Of a stretch of 64,000 nt of DNA, positions 16,717 through 25,118 are shown one piece after another; position 1 is the first letter of the stretch; each line of letters begins with the position of its first letter. The position numbers and the translations under genes were made by a program. The notes beneath the pieces are model-generated. The model did no database searches. It was given only the letters and a program-made list of their open reading frames with translations, and was not told where the DNA came from. The stretch covers positions 1,453,886 to 1,517,885 of the forward strand of contig NZ_CP116808.1 of the NCBI RefSeq assembly GCF_028464065.1, written 5' to 3'. The stretch is from Saprospira sp. CCB-QB6. Its GTDB lineage: Bacteria; Bacteroidota; Bacteroidia; Chitinophagales; Saprospiraceae.

Positions 16717-17439
16717 ATGAAACAATTTATTTTCAGTCTTAGCTTCTGTCTATTGACAGTGAGCAGCCTTTTTGCCCAAGGCATTCAGTTTGAATCTGGA
16801 AAATGGGCCGATGTCAAAGCCAAGGCCAAAGCCCAAAACAAGCCCATTTTTGTGGATGCTTATGCCGTTTGGTGTGGGCCCTGCAAATGGATGTCGGCCA
16901 ATAGTTTTACCGATGCCTCAGTGGGAGAGCTTTACAATGCGGCCTTTATCAATTACAAATTTGATATGGAAAAAGGCGAAGGCCCTACTTTTGCTAGCCA
17001 GCAAAGCATTCGAGCCTACCCCACCTTGCTCATTTTTTCGCCTGAGGGCCAACTGCTCAAAAAGGTAGAAGGCGCTCGCGATGCAGAAGGACTTATTGAT
17101 TTGGCCAAGCCTTATGTACAAACCAATAACACGCGTAATCAGGGGCAAACCGTAGTGAATGATAACTGGGAAGACCTAAACTCAAAAGCTTGGGAATACT
17201 ACGAGACCAAGTCTAGCCGCTCAGATCTTAACAAAGCGCTAAATTGGGCCGAAGCCTCAATCAATATCAATCGAAATTGGTATAATTTGGATACTAAAGC
17301 GCATTTACTGGCCAAACTGGGCCGCGATAAAGAAGCCTTAGAACTAGCCGTTGATGCTATTTTAGCCGCTCAAGATGCTGGCGAATTGGCAGAAGCCGAA
17401 GAAACCATGGACCTTTTGCGAAGACTCCGAAACAACTAA
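16717..17439 (+). CDS. Exported thioredoxin-fold protein with helical C-terminus
   Basis: 240 residues: signal peptide (cleavage after LFAQ, about 21), then a thioredoxin-like domain with the redox motif CGPC in VWCGPCKWM (about residues 51-54) and the cis-Pro region AYPTLLIF. The last 90 residues look like TPR-type helices (SDLNKALNWAEASI, LAKLGRDKEALELAVDA). It is probably a periplasmic disulfide reductase or oxidase of the DUF255/thioredoxin_7 type. It is a single gene with a bidirectional terminator after it. Confidence 0.88.
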   Translation: MKQFIFSLSFCLLTVSSLFAQGIQFESGKWADVKAKAKAQNKPIFVDAYAVWCGPCKWMSANSFTDASVGELYNAAFINYKFDMEKGEGPTFASQQSIRAYPTLLIFSPEGQLLKKVEGARDAEGLIDLAKPYVQTNNTRNQGQTVVNDNWEDLNSKAWEYYETKSSRSDLNKALNWAEASININRNWYNLDTKAHLLAKLGRDKEALELAVDAILAAQDAGELAEAEETMDLLRRLRNN

Positions 17440-17457
17440 GCGAAACCGCTAAAAAAG

Positions 17458-17488
17458 AAAGCGCTTGCAGTTTTACTGCAAGCGCTTT
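17458..17488 (+). terminator. Bidirectional terminator
   Basis: 13-bp arms (AAGCGCTTGCAG core) with loop TTTTA, A-run on one side and T-run on the other, between convergent thioredoxin-like and SDR genes 54 bp apart. Confidence 0.85.
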
Positions 17489-17493
17489 TCTCT

Positions 17494-18192
17494 TTAAATA
17501 TCTCCTAGCTGCGGTCTTAGAATAATTTCTTCCACCACAGTTTGTGGACTCAAGCCATAGCAATCCCAAACAGATTGGGCAATATCTTCGGCCTTCATAA
17601 AGCGTTCTTTGGGTAACGCTGTGCCATCCCATGAAGCGGTATAAGTTGCCCCAGGCATTACAGCCGTTACGCGAATCCCTTGCGCTTTCACCTCTTCGCG
17701 CAAGACTCTAGAAAAGCCCAACATAGCATGCTTAGAAACGGCATAAGCACCATAAGGCATAAAGCTAGCTATTGAACAAATATTAAAGATATGTCCCGAT
17801 TTCTGGGCTTGCATCTTGGGCAATAACGCCTGTGTCAAATAATACGCGCTATAGAGATTGGTATCCATCATAAGCTCAAAACTCTGCTCATGTCCAGCCT
17901 CCGTCAAGGGACAAGGAATAAATACACCCGCATTATTGACCAAAAGATCGAGTTGCTCAAACTCTTGGAGAATTGCTGCCCCAAAAGCTTTTACCTCTTC
18001 CTTTTTAGACATATCAACGGCCTGAATAAAGACCTTAATTTCGGCATTGATCGCCAAAAGCTCCGCTTTAAAGGCTTCTAAATCAGCCAAAGTTCTAGAG
18101 CAAAGGGCCAAATCAAAGCCTTTTTTGGCCCCCTGAAGGGCCAAAGCGCGCCCAATTCCCTTGGTAGCGCCCGTAATTACTGCAACTGACAT
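17494..18192 (-). CDS. Short-chain dehydrogenase/reductase
   Basis: 232 residues from the ATG at 18192, 4 bp after the preceding stop; the longer frame starts with TTG inside the upstream gene. Classical SDR: NAD(P)-binding TGATKGIG at the N-terminus, NNAGV, catalytic Ser in NICSIASF, and YAVSKHAM with Tyr-x-x-x-Lys. The adjacent basic or acidic residues do not settle NADH versus NADPH. It may be co-transcribed with the upstream lipoprotein. The substrate is unknown. Confidence 0.92.
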   Translation of the reverse strand: MSVAVITGATKGIGRALALQGAKKGFDLALCSRTLADLEAFKAELLAINAEIKVFIQAVDMSKKEEVKAFGAAILQEFEQLDLLVNNAGVFIPCPLTEAGHEQSFELMMDTNLYSAYYLTQALLPKMQAQKSGHIFNICSIASFMPYGAYAVSKHAMLGFSRVLREEVKAQGIRVTAVMPGATYTASWDGTALPKERFMKAEDIAQSVWDCYGLSPQTVVEEIILRPQLGDI

Positions 18193-18196
18193 CTTT

Positions 18197-19402
18197 CTAG
18201 TTTTTTCGTTTGGCAATCATCATATTATCGTGCTCTCGAGTAGAGTGATACCCCAAAGAGAAAGGCAAATCCTTAATTTTTTGGGTCTTATACACCTCTC
18301 TAAGCTCCGACTGATAACGCACTTTAAATAGTGGAATTGGACTGGTATACTGACCATAAAAAGTAAAATCCCATTCGCTGCTATTATAATAGTGGTAGGG
18401 AATGGCCGTGTCATCCTGAAAAACAGCCTTGGCCTTAGCCAAAATCAATTCTCTAACTTTGGTAAAGGTTGGGCGATGCATCAAGTAACTAGCCGATTTA
18501 GTAAATGTGCGGTTGGCCGCTACAGTTTCCAAATGCTTGTACAATTCTGGACGTTTTTCCAAGCCCGCATCCGATACATCAGAAGAATGATAAAAGAGGG
18601 TCTTTTGTTCTTGGGTTTTGGCATCTAAAAAGTCTACCCGCACCGAAGAAAAGTCATTACTCCCCTCCAAAACAGCTACGCTACCATCTGCCTGAATGGC
18701 CACGGGGCGCACATTGACAATCTTGTTGCCCGAACGAACCAAAAAGACCAAAAGTGTAGGCAACACGCCTGTTCTGGCCATATCTACTTTCATGTGCTTG
18801 GTATGGAAAAACCCACCGCGAATAAAGTCCGCAATCGTATTTTGCACCGAATTACAGTAGTTCATCCAGTTCACATCATCCGATTTCATAAAGGTCAAAT
18901 TCCCCGCTGGCTCCAAAGCAAAAAGATGATAATTTTTAGCTGAAGGGAAAAACTGATAGCCATAATAAATATCTGGCCCAGAAAAAGGGTAGAATAAATC
19001 CCCTTTCATTTCATTCAAGCCCGCCAACTCCGTTCCAGCCCAAGTCCGCAACTCATCAAAACGCTTAGCATCGGCCGAAGCCCAACCTTGATCCGCCTTT
19101 TTAGCGTAGGCTTTCCAGGCCTCTCCCTGCGTAACTGCATAAAATTCAGAGGCCTCATCAATGCTCATTCCCGCCAAAATTCGGGCAACATCATCATATT
19201 TTCGGTCCACCGCTACTTTTTCCTCTACAGCTTCCACCTCAGGCTCTGCCACAGCCGCCACACTATCTTGCTTGACCGTATCCACGGCATTTTTCACTAC
19301 TTCTGCAGTGCCCGCATTCGAGCCCGCCTCTGCACAACTCGCTAAGTTAAGCGCCCCAGCCAAAACGAGGCTACCTAATGTCCAAATCGACTTCTTCATC
19401 AT
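18197..19402 (-). CDS. Lipoprotein of unknown function
   Basis: 401 residues beginning with two Met and a lipoprotein signal ending NLASC (Cys23). A low-complexity Ala, Glu and Val-rich linker follows (about 25-68), then a globular domain of about 330 residues. The segment FYPFSGPDIYYGYQFFP and repeated Tyr and Phe suggest a soluble periplasmic fold; no family recognised with confidence. It is followed 4 bp later by the SDR gene. The long linker suggests the domain stands off the membrane. Confidence 0.75.
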   Translation of the reverse strand: MMKKSIWTLGSLVLAGALNLASCAEAGSNAGTAEVVKNAVDTVKQDSVAAVAEPEVEAVEEKVAVDRKYDDVARILAGMSIDEASEFYAVTQGEAWKAYAKKADQGWASADAKRFDELRTWAGTELAGLNEMKGDLFYPFSGPDIYYGYQFFPSAKNYHLFALEPAGNLTFMKSDDVNWMNYCNSVQNTIADFIRGGFFHTKHMKVDMARTGVLPTLLVFLVRSGNKIVNVRPVAIQADGSVAVLEGSNDFSSVRVDFLDAKTQEQKTLFYHSSDVSDAGLEKRPELYKHLETVAANRTFTKSASYLMHRPTFTKVRELILAKAKAVFQDDTAIPYHYYNSSEWDFTFYGQYTSPIPLFKVRYQSELREVYKTQKIKDLPFSLGYHSTREHDNMMIAKRKN

Positions 19403-19439
19403 GGATTTTATTACTTGATTGTAAATGGATTGTTTTTTT

Positions 19440-19655
19440 GGGCCTCCTGCCTACGGCAGGCGGTTACTCCCTTTGGTCGTCGAACTGCGGCCTAAAGGCC
19501 TTGTTGTCGTTCCGCAGCTCGCTGCTGTTTTGGGGCCTCCTGCCTACGGCAGGCGCTACGTTTCGCAGCTCGCTATTCGCTCGGCCCTGCAGCGCTAAAG
19601 CGCTTTGGTCTGCAGCTTCGCTGCACTGCTCCACATCGCTAGGCCATTTCTGCCC
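19440..19655 (-). repeat. Structured GC-rich repeat, copy 7 (class A with extra 3' domain)
   Basis: A complete element (19532-19655) has P2 GCAGC-GAA-GCTGC, P3 AGCGC-TTTA-GCGCT and P4 CCTGCC-GTA-GGCAGG. A second, 5'-truncated unit (19440-19531) carries hairpin GGCC-TTTA-GGCC and its own CCTGCC-GTA-GGCAGG. The same extra unit occurs in copies 10 and 16. The block fills the gap between the permease stop and the lipoprotein start. Confidence 0.9.
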
Positions 19656-19681
19656 CTTCGGGCCAGGGCGGCCAAGCCGCC

Positions 19682-21016
19682 TTATTTTCGACCCTTGGCC
19701 ACAAAATAAACAACTAGACCAACAGCTAGCGTCCCCAAACCCGCAAAAGACTCTTTAGGATGATCGATCATCGTATAAACGAGCATCCAAAGCTCTAGCA
19801 AAATGAAAATTATTGCAGGCAAAGGATAAAGCGGCAAGCGATACCCCTTACTCTCTGGCTGCCGAACTCTAAGCACAAAAAGGCCCAAAACAGTTAAACA
19901 GGTAAAGAGGGCCAAGGTAAAGCCCACATAACGAATCACCGCATCAAAGCTAGCCGTATAAATAAGAGCTAGGGCAATTACAGACTGAATAATTACGGCC
20001 ATATAAGGCGCTCCCGCTTTATTGCTAATGGCCCAAAAACGCAAGCCTTTTAGATCTTGGCCCATTTGCTGGCTCACTCTGGGGCCCGCTAAGGTCATCC
20101 CCAAAACAGAGGCTAAAAGGCCCAAACAAATCATGGCCGAAATCAACTGCCCACCCAAATCGCCAAAGATGGCTTGGGCGGCAATTGCCCCCACTTCATT
20201 CTGCCCTTCTAGCTCCGCCATTGGCACTCGGTACAAAAATACAAAATTGAGCAAAACATAAAGCGTGGCCACCAAAACGACGGATAAAATCAAAGATCGA
20301 GGCACATTTTTATTGGCCGATTTTACTTCTCCTGCCACATAAGTTACAGCATTCCAACCCGAAAAGGCATAAGAGACATAGATTAGGGAAACGGCAAAAC
20401 TATGGCTAGCAATCGCCTCAAAATCTACCGCCTCCATACTAAAGGAAAAATGGCTCGTATCTCCAGCTATAAAAAAGCCGCAGACAATCAAGACCACAAT
20501 GAGGAAGAGATTGAGATAGGTGGTTCCACTCTGTATCAAAGAGGACCAAGATAATTTCATAAAGTTGACCAAGGCCGCCAAAAGGACCAAAACCATGGCC
20601 ACTACCACTTGTGCCGTTTCCAACTCCTCTTCGCTCATGCCTTCAAAATAGCTAGGCAGAGCCCAAGAAAAGTATTTGCTAAAGGCCATAGAAGAAGCAG
20701 CAATCGGAGCCGCAAAGCCAATTGTCGCCGAGGTCCAACCCGACAAAAAGCCCAAGCCAGGATGATAAATCTTGCTCAAGTAGTTGTATTCTCCACCAGA
20801 ACCTGGTAAGCGAACTGCTAGTTCTCCATACACCAAGGCACCACAAAGCGCCACTAGGCCGCCCACCAACCAAAGGACCACCACCGCAAAGGTAGATTTG
20901 ATCCCAATCACTTGATAGCCCAAGCTCGTAAAGACCCCAGTGCCAATCATACAGGCAGCAATAACGGCTACAGCCGCTGCTAAACCCAATTTATTTTTTG
21001 CTCCTTCCTCTTCCAC
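19682..21016 (-). CDS. Amino acid permease (APC superfamily)
   Basis: About 12 membrane segments. The first (LGLAAAVAVIAACMIGTGVF) contains the family's unwound-helix motif GTGVF, and EYNYLSKIYHPGLGFLSGW is typical of APC transporters. Predicted to import or exchange amino acids by ion coupling; substrate unknown. The longest frame begins at a GTG at 21061 inside the terminator of the upstream gene, which is unlikely. A GTG at 21016 (444 residues, shortly before the first membrane segment and behind an AGGAAAA sequence) is preferred. The exact start remains uncertain. Confidence 0.88.
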   Translation of the reverse strand: MEEEGAKNKLGLAAAVAVIAACMIGTGVFTSLGYQVIGIKSTFAVVVLWLVGGLVALCGALVYGELAVRLPGSGGEYNYLSKIYHPGLGFLSGWTSATIGFAAPIAASSMAFSKYFSWALPSYFEGMSEEELETAQVVVAMVLVLLAALVNFMKLSWSSLIQSGTTYLNLFLIVVLIVCGFFIAGDTSHFSFSMEAVDFEAIASHSFAVSLIYVSYAFSGWNAVTYVAGEVKSANKNVPRSLILSVVLVATLYVLLNFVFLYRVPMAELEGQNEVGAIAAQAIFGDLGGQLISAMICLGLLASVLGMTLAGPRVSQQMGQDLKGLRFWAISNKAGAPYMAVIIQSVIALALIYTASFDAVIRYVGFTLALFTCLTVLGLFVLRVRQPESKGYRLPLYPLPAIIFILLELWMLVYTMIDHPKESFAGLGTLAVGLVVYFVAKGRK

Positions 21017-21027
21017 AATTTTCCTAT

Positions 21028-21069
21028 AAAAAAGCGATATGCAGCACCCCAAAAGGACCACATATCGCT
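21028..21069 (-). terminator. Terminator after the M23 peptidase gene
   Basis: 9-bp arms AGCGATATG/CATATCGCT followed on the minus strand by TTTTTT, 35 bp after the peptidase stop. It overlaps the longest possible N-terminus of the permease gene. Confidence 0.75.
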
Positions 21070-21103
21070 CTATTTGATAATCTTAGCTTATTGTGCTTTC
21101 TGT

Positions 21104-22090
21104 TTAGCGGCGCGAACGGCGGCGCTTATAAGAAAAGCTGACCTCAGGATCTACAGACTTTGCAATCGTTTTGATTTGCTCCGTGGTCATATCTGCGATG
21201 TAGGGTTTGGGATCTACTCGCTTATTATTGATAAATACCTCATAGTGAACGTGAGGAGAAGTAGAATAGCCTGTGCTTCCCACATAGCCAATAATTTCTC
21301 CACGTTGTACTTTTTCGCCTACCTTGGCATCAATCAAGCACATATGACCATAAAGCGTTTTATAGCCATAGCCGTGATCGATAACCACATTAAAGCCGTA
21401 TCCGCTGCGTTTATGTTCTACACGAACCACGGTACCATCGCCAGTAGCAAAGATAGGCGCTCCCATAGGGGCTCCTAAGTCAATACCAGGGTGCATTTGC
21501 CAAACGGACTTGTTAAAAGGATTTCTACGCATACCAAAACCTGAAGAGAGGTGAAGTGGGCGCTCTAGGCGCAAAAGCGGCCGGATTGCGGGAATAGCGC
21601 GCATGCGCTTTTCGGCCTTGCTGGTTTTGGTCAATAATTTATCTTGAGAGGCGGCCACCATAGACATTTGGTGACGGATTTTCTGCATTTTCTCGGCCAT
21701 TTCTACTAGGGCCGCTCCATCTTGGAGTTGTTGAAGTTCGGGCTGCTTAATGCTCCCCCCTACTCCATATTCCCATTCACTATCATCAATTTGATTGAGG
21801 TCTAGAGTGGGGCTATATAAGTTTTGGTCCCGTTCTTTGAGATCTACTAAAGCAGCTCCCATAAGGTCCAATTTCTGGTTAGTTTCTTCAATTTTGGCTG
21901 TGATTAGTTGCTTTTCTGCAACATAATCACGTAGAGTTTGAGGGGCGGCAAAGCTCCATAATCCCCAGCCGTAGATGGCCGTTGCACTAAGGATCATAGT
22001 CATCTGCCCCAGTTGTTGAAGCCAGTTTTTCTTGATCTGTTCGTAGGAAAGCGTATGCCTGTTATAACGATAAAGTACTCGTTTTTTCAT
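21104..22090 (-). CDS. Membrane-anchored M23 family metallopeptidase
   Basis: 328 residues: basic cytoplasmic N-terminus, one membrane segment (about 28-50), a coiled-coil-like region (about 60-170) and a LytM/M23 domain. The zinc and catalytic motifs are complete: HPGIDLGAP (HxxxD), YGHM and HVHYE (HxH). Such proteins cut peptidoglycan cross-bridges or, when coiled coil-linked, regulate cell division amidases. The C-terminus is very basic (SYKRRRSRR). It is a single gene with its own terminator. Confidence 0.93.
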   Translation of the reverse strand: MKKRVLYRYNRHTLSYEQIKKNWLQQLGQMTMILSATAIYGWGLWSFAAPQTLRDYVAEKQLITAKIEETNQKLDLMGAALVDLKERDQNLYSPTLDLNQIDDSEWEYGVGGSIKQPELQQLQDGAALVEMAEKMQKIRHQMSMVAASQDKLLTKTSKAEKRMRAIPAIRPLLRLERPLHLSSGFGMRRNPFNKSVWQMHPGIDLGAPMGAPIFATGDGTVVRVEHKRSGYGFNVVIDHGYGYKTLYGHMCLIDAKVGEKVQRGEIIGYVGSTGYSTSPHVHYEVFINNKRVDPKPYIADMTTEQIKTIAKSVDPEVSFSYKRRRSRR

Positions 22091-22323
22091 AAGTAGTCGT
22101 TCTAGTGAACTAAAGCTTAGGGAGTTAGGCCCAAAGCACTCTTTTGAGTGAGGTCTTTTTAAAGACAGACAAAGATAAGCAGCTAATTTTCAAAAAACCA
22201 AATAATTAGCGGAACTTTTTGGGCCTTTAAGATTTGCCATTCGGGAAAGTTCCTTGCTAAAGGGATTTTTGTTTGTTTTAGCATTAAAGTGGCTTGGGCT
22301 TAGCAGGGCGCGAAGCGCCCGCA

Positions 22324-22446
22324 GGCCTAGCGATGTGCAAGGGTGGCCCAAAGGGCCAGACCAAGGCGCTTTGGCGCCGCAGGGCCGAGCGAATAGCGAG
22401 CCCTGAAACGTAGCGCCGCAAGGCCGCAGGCCGCTGCGGAGGCCCC
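22324..22446 (+). repeat. Structured GC-rich repeat, copy 8 (class A)
   Basis: P1 is GGCCT/AGGCC, P2 GGCCC-AAA-GGGCC and P3 GGCGC-TTTG-GCGCC. P4 is CCGCA/TGCGG around GGCC-GCA-GGCC. A leading hairpin GGGCGC-GAA-GCGCCC lies at 22306-22320. The element ends 11 bp from the stop of the YeiH-type gene. Confidence 0.92.
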
Positions 22447-22457
22447 AAAACATTAGC

Positions 22458-23405
22458 TTATAAATAAAGAATCCAAATTAGGCTACTGACCGAAATGATG
22501 AGCCAAAGAGCGACACCTAGGCTAAGTGCTTTGAGTCCGGCCTTTTTCATTTGTTCTAGAGAGAGATTGCTGCCGATAAGAAAAAGCGTGAGGACCAAAA
22601 GGGCCTTGGCGGCTTGTTTGATTCCGCTAGAAAGGGCTTCGGGAAAAGGCGTGTAGCTATTGATGAGAATGGCGATTAGGAAGCCGCCAATGAAATAGGG
22701 AATCTTGATACTTTTCTGTTCGCCTTTGAACCAGTAGGCGGAGAGTAATGCGATGGGGATAATCCAGAGTGCGCGGGCCAATTTGACCGTAGTAGCGACA
22801 TTTAGGGCTTCTTCGCCATAGCTGTGGGCGGCTCCGACCACTGAGCTCGTATCATGGATGGCGATAGCGGCCCAAAGGCCAAAATCTGTTTGGCTTAGTT
22901 CTAGTGCCTGGCCGATAAAGGGAAAAAGGACCAAGGCAATAGAGTTGAGAATAAAGACCACCCCAAGGGCTGTCGAGATATTTTGTTCAGAAGCGTTAAT
23001 GACGGGGGCGACGGCGGCGATAGCGCTTCCGCCACAGATAGCGGTGCCTGAGCCAATCAGATGGCTTTCGGCTTTAGGCATTTGGAGCAAGCGGCCAATA
23101 ATAAAGGCTAGGCTAAGCGTAAGACTAATTGAAAAAACGGTAAGCAGCAAACCCTCTTGGCCAACTTGCAGGGCCTCTTGGGCTGAAATGCCAAAACCGA
23201 GGCCCACTACTGCCAATTTGAGTAAGTTTTTGACCGCCTTTTGGCTATAGCTCAAAAATGGGTGGCCTAAAAAATGGCGAAAAAGAAGGCCAACCACCAA
23301 AGCTGCGGCGCTATTGGCCCAAGGGCTAAGTGCCCAGATTAGGCAGAGAACAAATAGTATGCGTATAGGCCAGCGATTGGCTAGCGCTTGTTGTTTTGAC
23401 ATCAT
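22458..23405 (-). CDS. YeiH-type putative exporter (UPF0324)
   Basis: 315 residues and about 9-10 membrane segments. Matches the YeiH/UPF0324 family: LLKLAVVGLGFGISAQEAL, GSGTAICGGSAIAAVAPVI and AIAIHDTSSVVGAA are its hallmark segments. Members are often called sulfate exporters, but the substrate is poorly established. The frame opens with TTG at 23408; I use the ATG at 23405 (23402 also possible). It is divergent from the next lipoprotein gene. Confidence 0.9.
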   Translation of the reverse strand: MMSKQQALANRWPIRILFVLCLIWALSPWANSAAALVVGLLFRHFLGHPFLSYSQKAVKNLLKLAVVGLGFGISAQEALQVGQEGLLLTVFSISLTLSLAFIIGRLLQMPKAESHLIGSGTAICGGSAIAAVAPVINASEQNISTALGVVFILNSIALVLFPFIGQALELSQTDFGLWAAIAIHDTSSVVGAAHSYGEEALNVATTVKLARALWIIPIALLSAYWFKGEQKSIKIPYFIGGFLIAILINSYTPFPEALSSGIKQAAKALLVLTLFLIGSNLSLEQMKKAGLKALSLGVALWLIISVSSLIWILYL

Positions 23406-23586
23406 CAATGTTTTTCGTACAAATAAAAGCGGCTATTTGGAGCTTATTTGCAATAGCCATCACAGGGGGCCCAAACTAGCGACAAAAGCAAGACAAAAAT
23501 CCTTTTTTATAAAAATAACTGGCTTTTTGGTCAAAATTTTGTTGAGCTTTGCAATTAATTAAGTTTAACAAAAGACATATAGTAAT

Positions 23587-24087
23587 ATGATCTCAACACC
23601 AAAATTCCCCCAGATTTTAGCTGTTTTGGCCTTTTTGACCCTTCTTTGGGCCTGCCAATCAACAGCAAAGCCCGAGATCCCCAAAATGAGTAGCCAAGAA
23701 TTACTTCAGCAGCCGGCCAAACGATCGGGCAGTTTTAGAGATGAAGTAGTTGTTGAAGTTAAGGAAGAACCGCTCTACATTCAGCAATTTAAGGCCTATA
23801 TGGTAGATCAAGAGGGCAACCCCATCAAATGGCTAGGCAATGACGAAGAAGGCAACTTCTTAATCTTAGATCCAGGCGGTTTTATGGAAGGCGGAGATAA
23901 TTATGGCGGTTATGAGGGTGAATGGCGCTATAACAAGGAAAATGACAAAATTGAGTTGCGCATGCAGAGCGATGAAAAATGGTCTGCCGTTGATTTCAAA
24001 CTGCACAGTCGCGAGCGAATAGAGCTTATGGGCATTCTTTTTCAGGCCGATTTGGCTAGCCCTGATAGCGACACCGCTCAAAATTAA
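23587..24087 (+). CDS. Lipoprotein of unknown function
   Basis: 166 residues with a lipoprotein signal ending LLWAC (Cys22), a short polar linker, then a compact domain (about 75-160) with alternating beta-strand pattern and many Gly and Glu. It resembles small lipocalin-like or copper-resistance-like domains, but I cannot assign a family. Followed by a weak hairpin and a terminator before rnpB. Probably outer-membrane anchored. Confidence 0.7.
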   Translation: MISTPKFPQILAVLAFLTLLWACQSTAKPEIPKMSSQELLQQPAKRSGSFRDEVVVEVKEEPLYIQQFKAYMVDQEGNPIKWLGNDEEGNFLILDPGGFMEGGDNYGGYEGEWRYNKENDKIELRMQSDEKWSAVDFKLHSRERIELMGILFQADLASPDSDTAQN

Positions 24088-24154
24088 AAAAGAGCCTATG
24101 CTCGGGCATAGACTCTAAAAGGCTCCACAACCTAAAAGTCACTGAAAGACTAAG

Positions 24155-24201
24155 CGTCAAGTCATCCGTTCTAGCTAGGGCGAGATGCTTGACGTTTTTT
24201 T
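24155..24201 (+). terminator. Possible terminator before rnpB
   Basis: CGTCAAG/CTTGACG arms with a 26-base loop followed by seven T. A second weak hairpin without a T-run lies at 24092-24115. Confidence 0.5.
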
Positions 24202-24258
24202 ATGCCCCGATCTATAAAAGGTTAGGCCAAATTGAATCAAAAAGTATTTTTTTTTAAC

Positions 24259-24266
24259 TAATTTTG
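24259..24266 (+). promoter_or_regulatory. -7 promoter element of rnpB
   Basis: TAATTTTG matches the Bacteroidota TAnnTTTG consensus and ends 6 bp before the predicted 5' end of RNase P RNA at 24272, exactly where a start site is expected. A TTG at 24232-24234 could be the -33 element, though the spacing is a little long. Confidence 0.65.
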
Positions 24267-24271
24267 AGCTC

Positions 24272-24644
24272 AACACAGGCTACTTCATCGCGAGAACCTA
24301 GCTTTTAGCTACTTCTTGAGGAAAGTCCGAACAACGTACTGCATCGCGCCAGCTAACGGCTGGGCAAAGAGCTTTGCTCTTTGACGGAAAGTGTCGCAGA
24401 AAATAACCGCCCATTTTGGGTAAGGGTGAAAACCTGCAGGTAAGAGCGCAGGCAGGCTACTGGCAACAGCAGCCTGGGATAAACCCCGCGAGTTGAAATG
24501 CCATGTATACCAGCGCTTGAGGGTTGCAGGCCCAATGCTGGAGGGTAGGCAGATAGAGCGTTTATGTGAGTAAACGCCCAGATAAATGATGAAGCCTTGA
24601 GGCTTAGGCCAAAAGCGACAGAATTCGGCTTATCGGCCTGTGTT
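24272..24644 (+). ncRNA. rnpB: RNase P RNA, bacterial class A
   Basis: Catalytic RNA that removes 5' leaders from tRNA precursors. Conserved signatures in order: GAGGAAAGTCCGAACA in the first third, GGGTAAGGGTGAAAACCTGC, CCCCGCGAGTTGAAA, AGATAAATGATGAAGC and ACAGAATTCGGCTTAT near the 3' end. The 5' and 3' ends pair (AACACAGGC with GCCTGTGTT), which defines helix P1 and the limits; length is about 373 nt. A T-rich tract follows directly. Its promoter motif lies 6 bp upstream, and rpsT follows on the same strand. Confidence 0.97.
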
Positions 24645-24697
24645 TTTTCTTTTTTTCTTAAAAAGGACTGAGGTTTAGATTTTTTTGAAAAAAATTG

Positions 24698-24705
24698 TAC
24701 CTTTG
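24698..24705 (+). promoter_or_regulatory. -7 promoter element of rpsT
   Basis: TACCTTTG matches TAnnTTTG, 72 bp before the rpsT ATG and after the rnpB 3' T-run, so rpsT probably has its own promoter. Confidence 0.5.
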
Positions 24706-24776
24706 CCATCCGTTGAGCTGTGGGCCATTGCCCCTCAGCCTCTTTTTATTGCCAAATCGTAAATTATTCAATAAAA

Positions 24777-25028
24777 ATGGCCAATCACAAATCAGCAAAA
24801 AAGCGCATTCGCCAAACAGCTAAGCGCCGCGTGCACAACCGCTTCTACAAGAAAACAACTCGTTCTGCTATCAAACGTCTACGCAGCATCACTGAAAAAG
24901 CAGATGCTGAAAAGTTCTTGCCCAAAGTAGTCTCTATGATCGACCGCTTGGCTAAAAAGAACCAAGTACACAAAAATAAAGCGGCCAACTTGAAGAGCAA
25001 ATTGACTTCTTACGTCAACAATCTCTAG
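24777..25028 (+). CDS. rpsT: 30S ribosomal protein S20
   Basis: 83 residues from ATG 24777; an upstream in-frame extension to 24720 is not part of the protein. The family N-terminus MANHKSAKKRIRQ and high Lys/Arg content are clear, as is the C-terminal KNKAANLKSKL. S20 binds 16S rRNA early in 30S assembly. It follows rnpB and precedes an rRNA methyltransferase, so this is a small RNA-metabolism neighbourhood. The start follows an A-rich stretch, as usual for the phylum. Confidence 0.97.
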   Translation: MANHKSAKKRIRQTAKRRVHNRFYKKTTRSAIKRLRSITEKADAEKFLPKVVSMIDRLAKKNQVHKNKAANLKSKLTSYVNNL

Positions 25029-25118
25029 GATCTTGGTCCTTGACAAATATTTGGCAGACCTACTGGCTCGGTTCCATTAGGTCTGTCTTTTTGTGCCCGT
25101 TTTAAACCTTCTGCTCCT

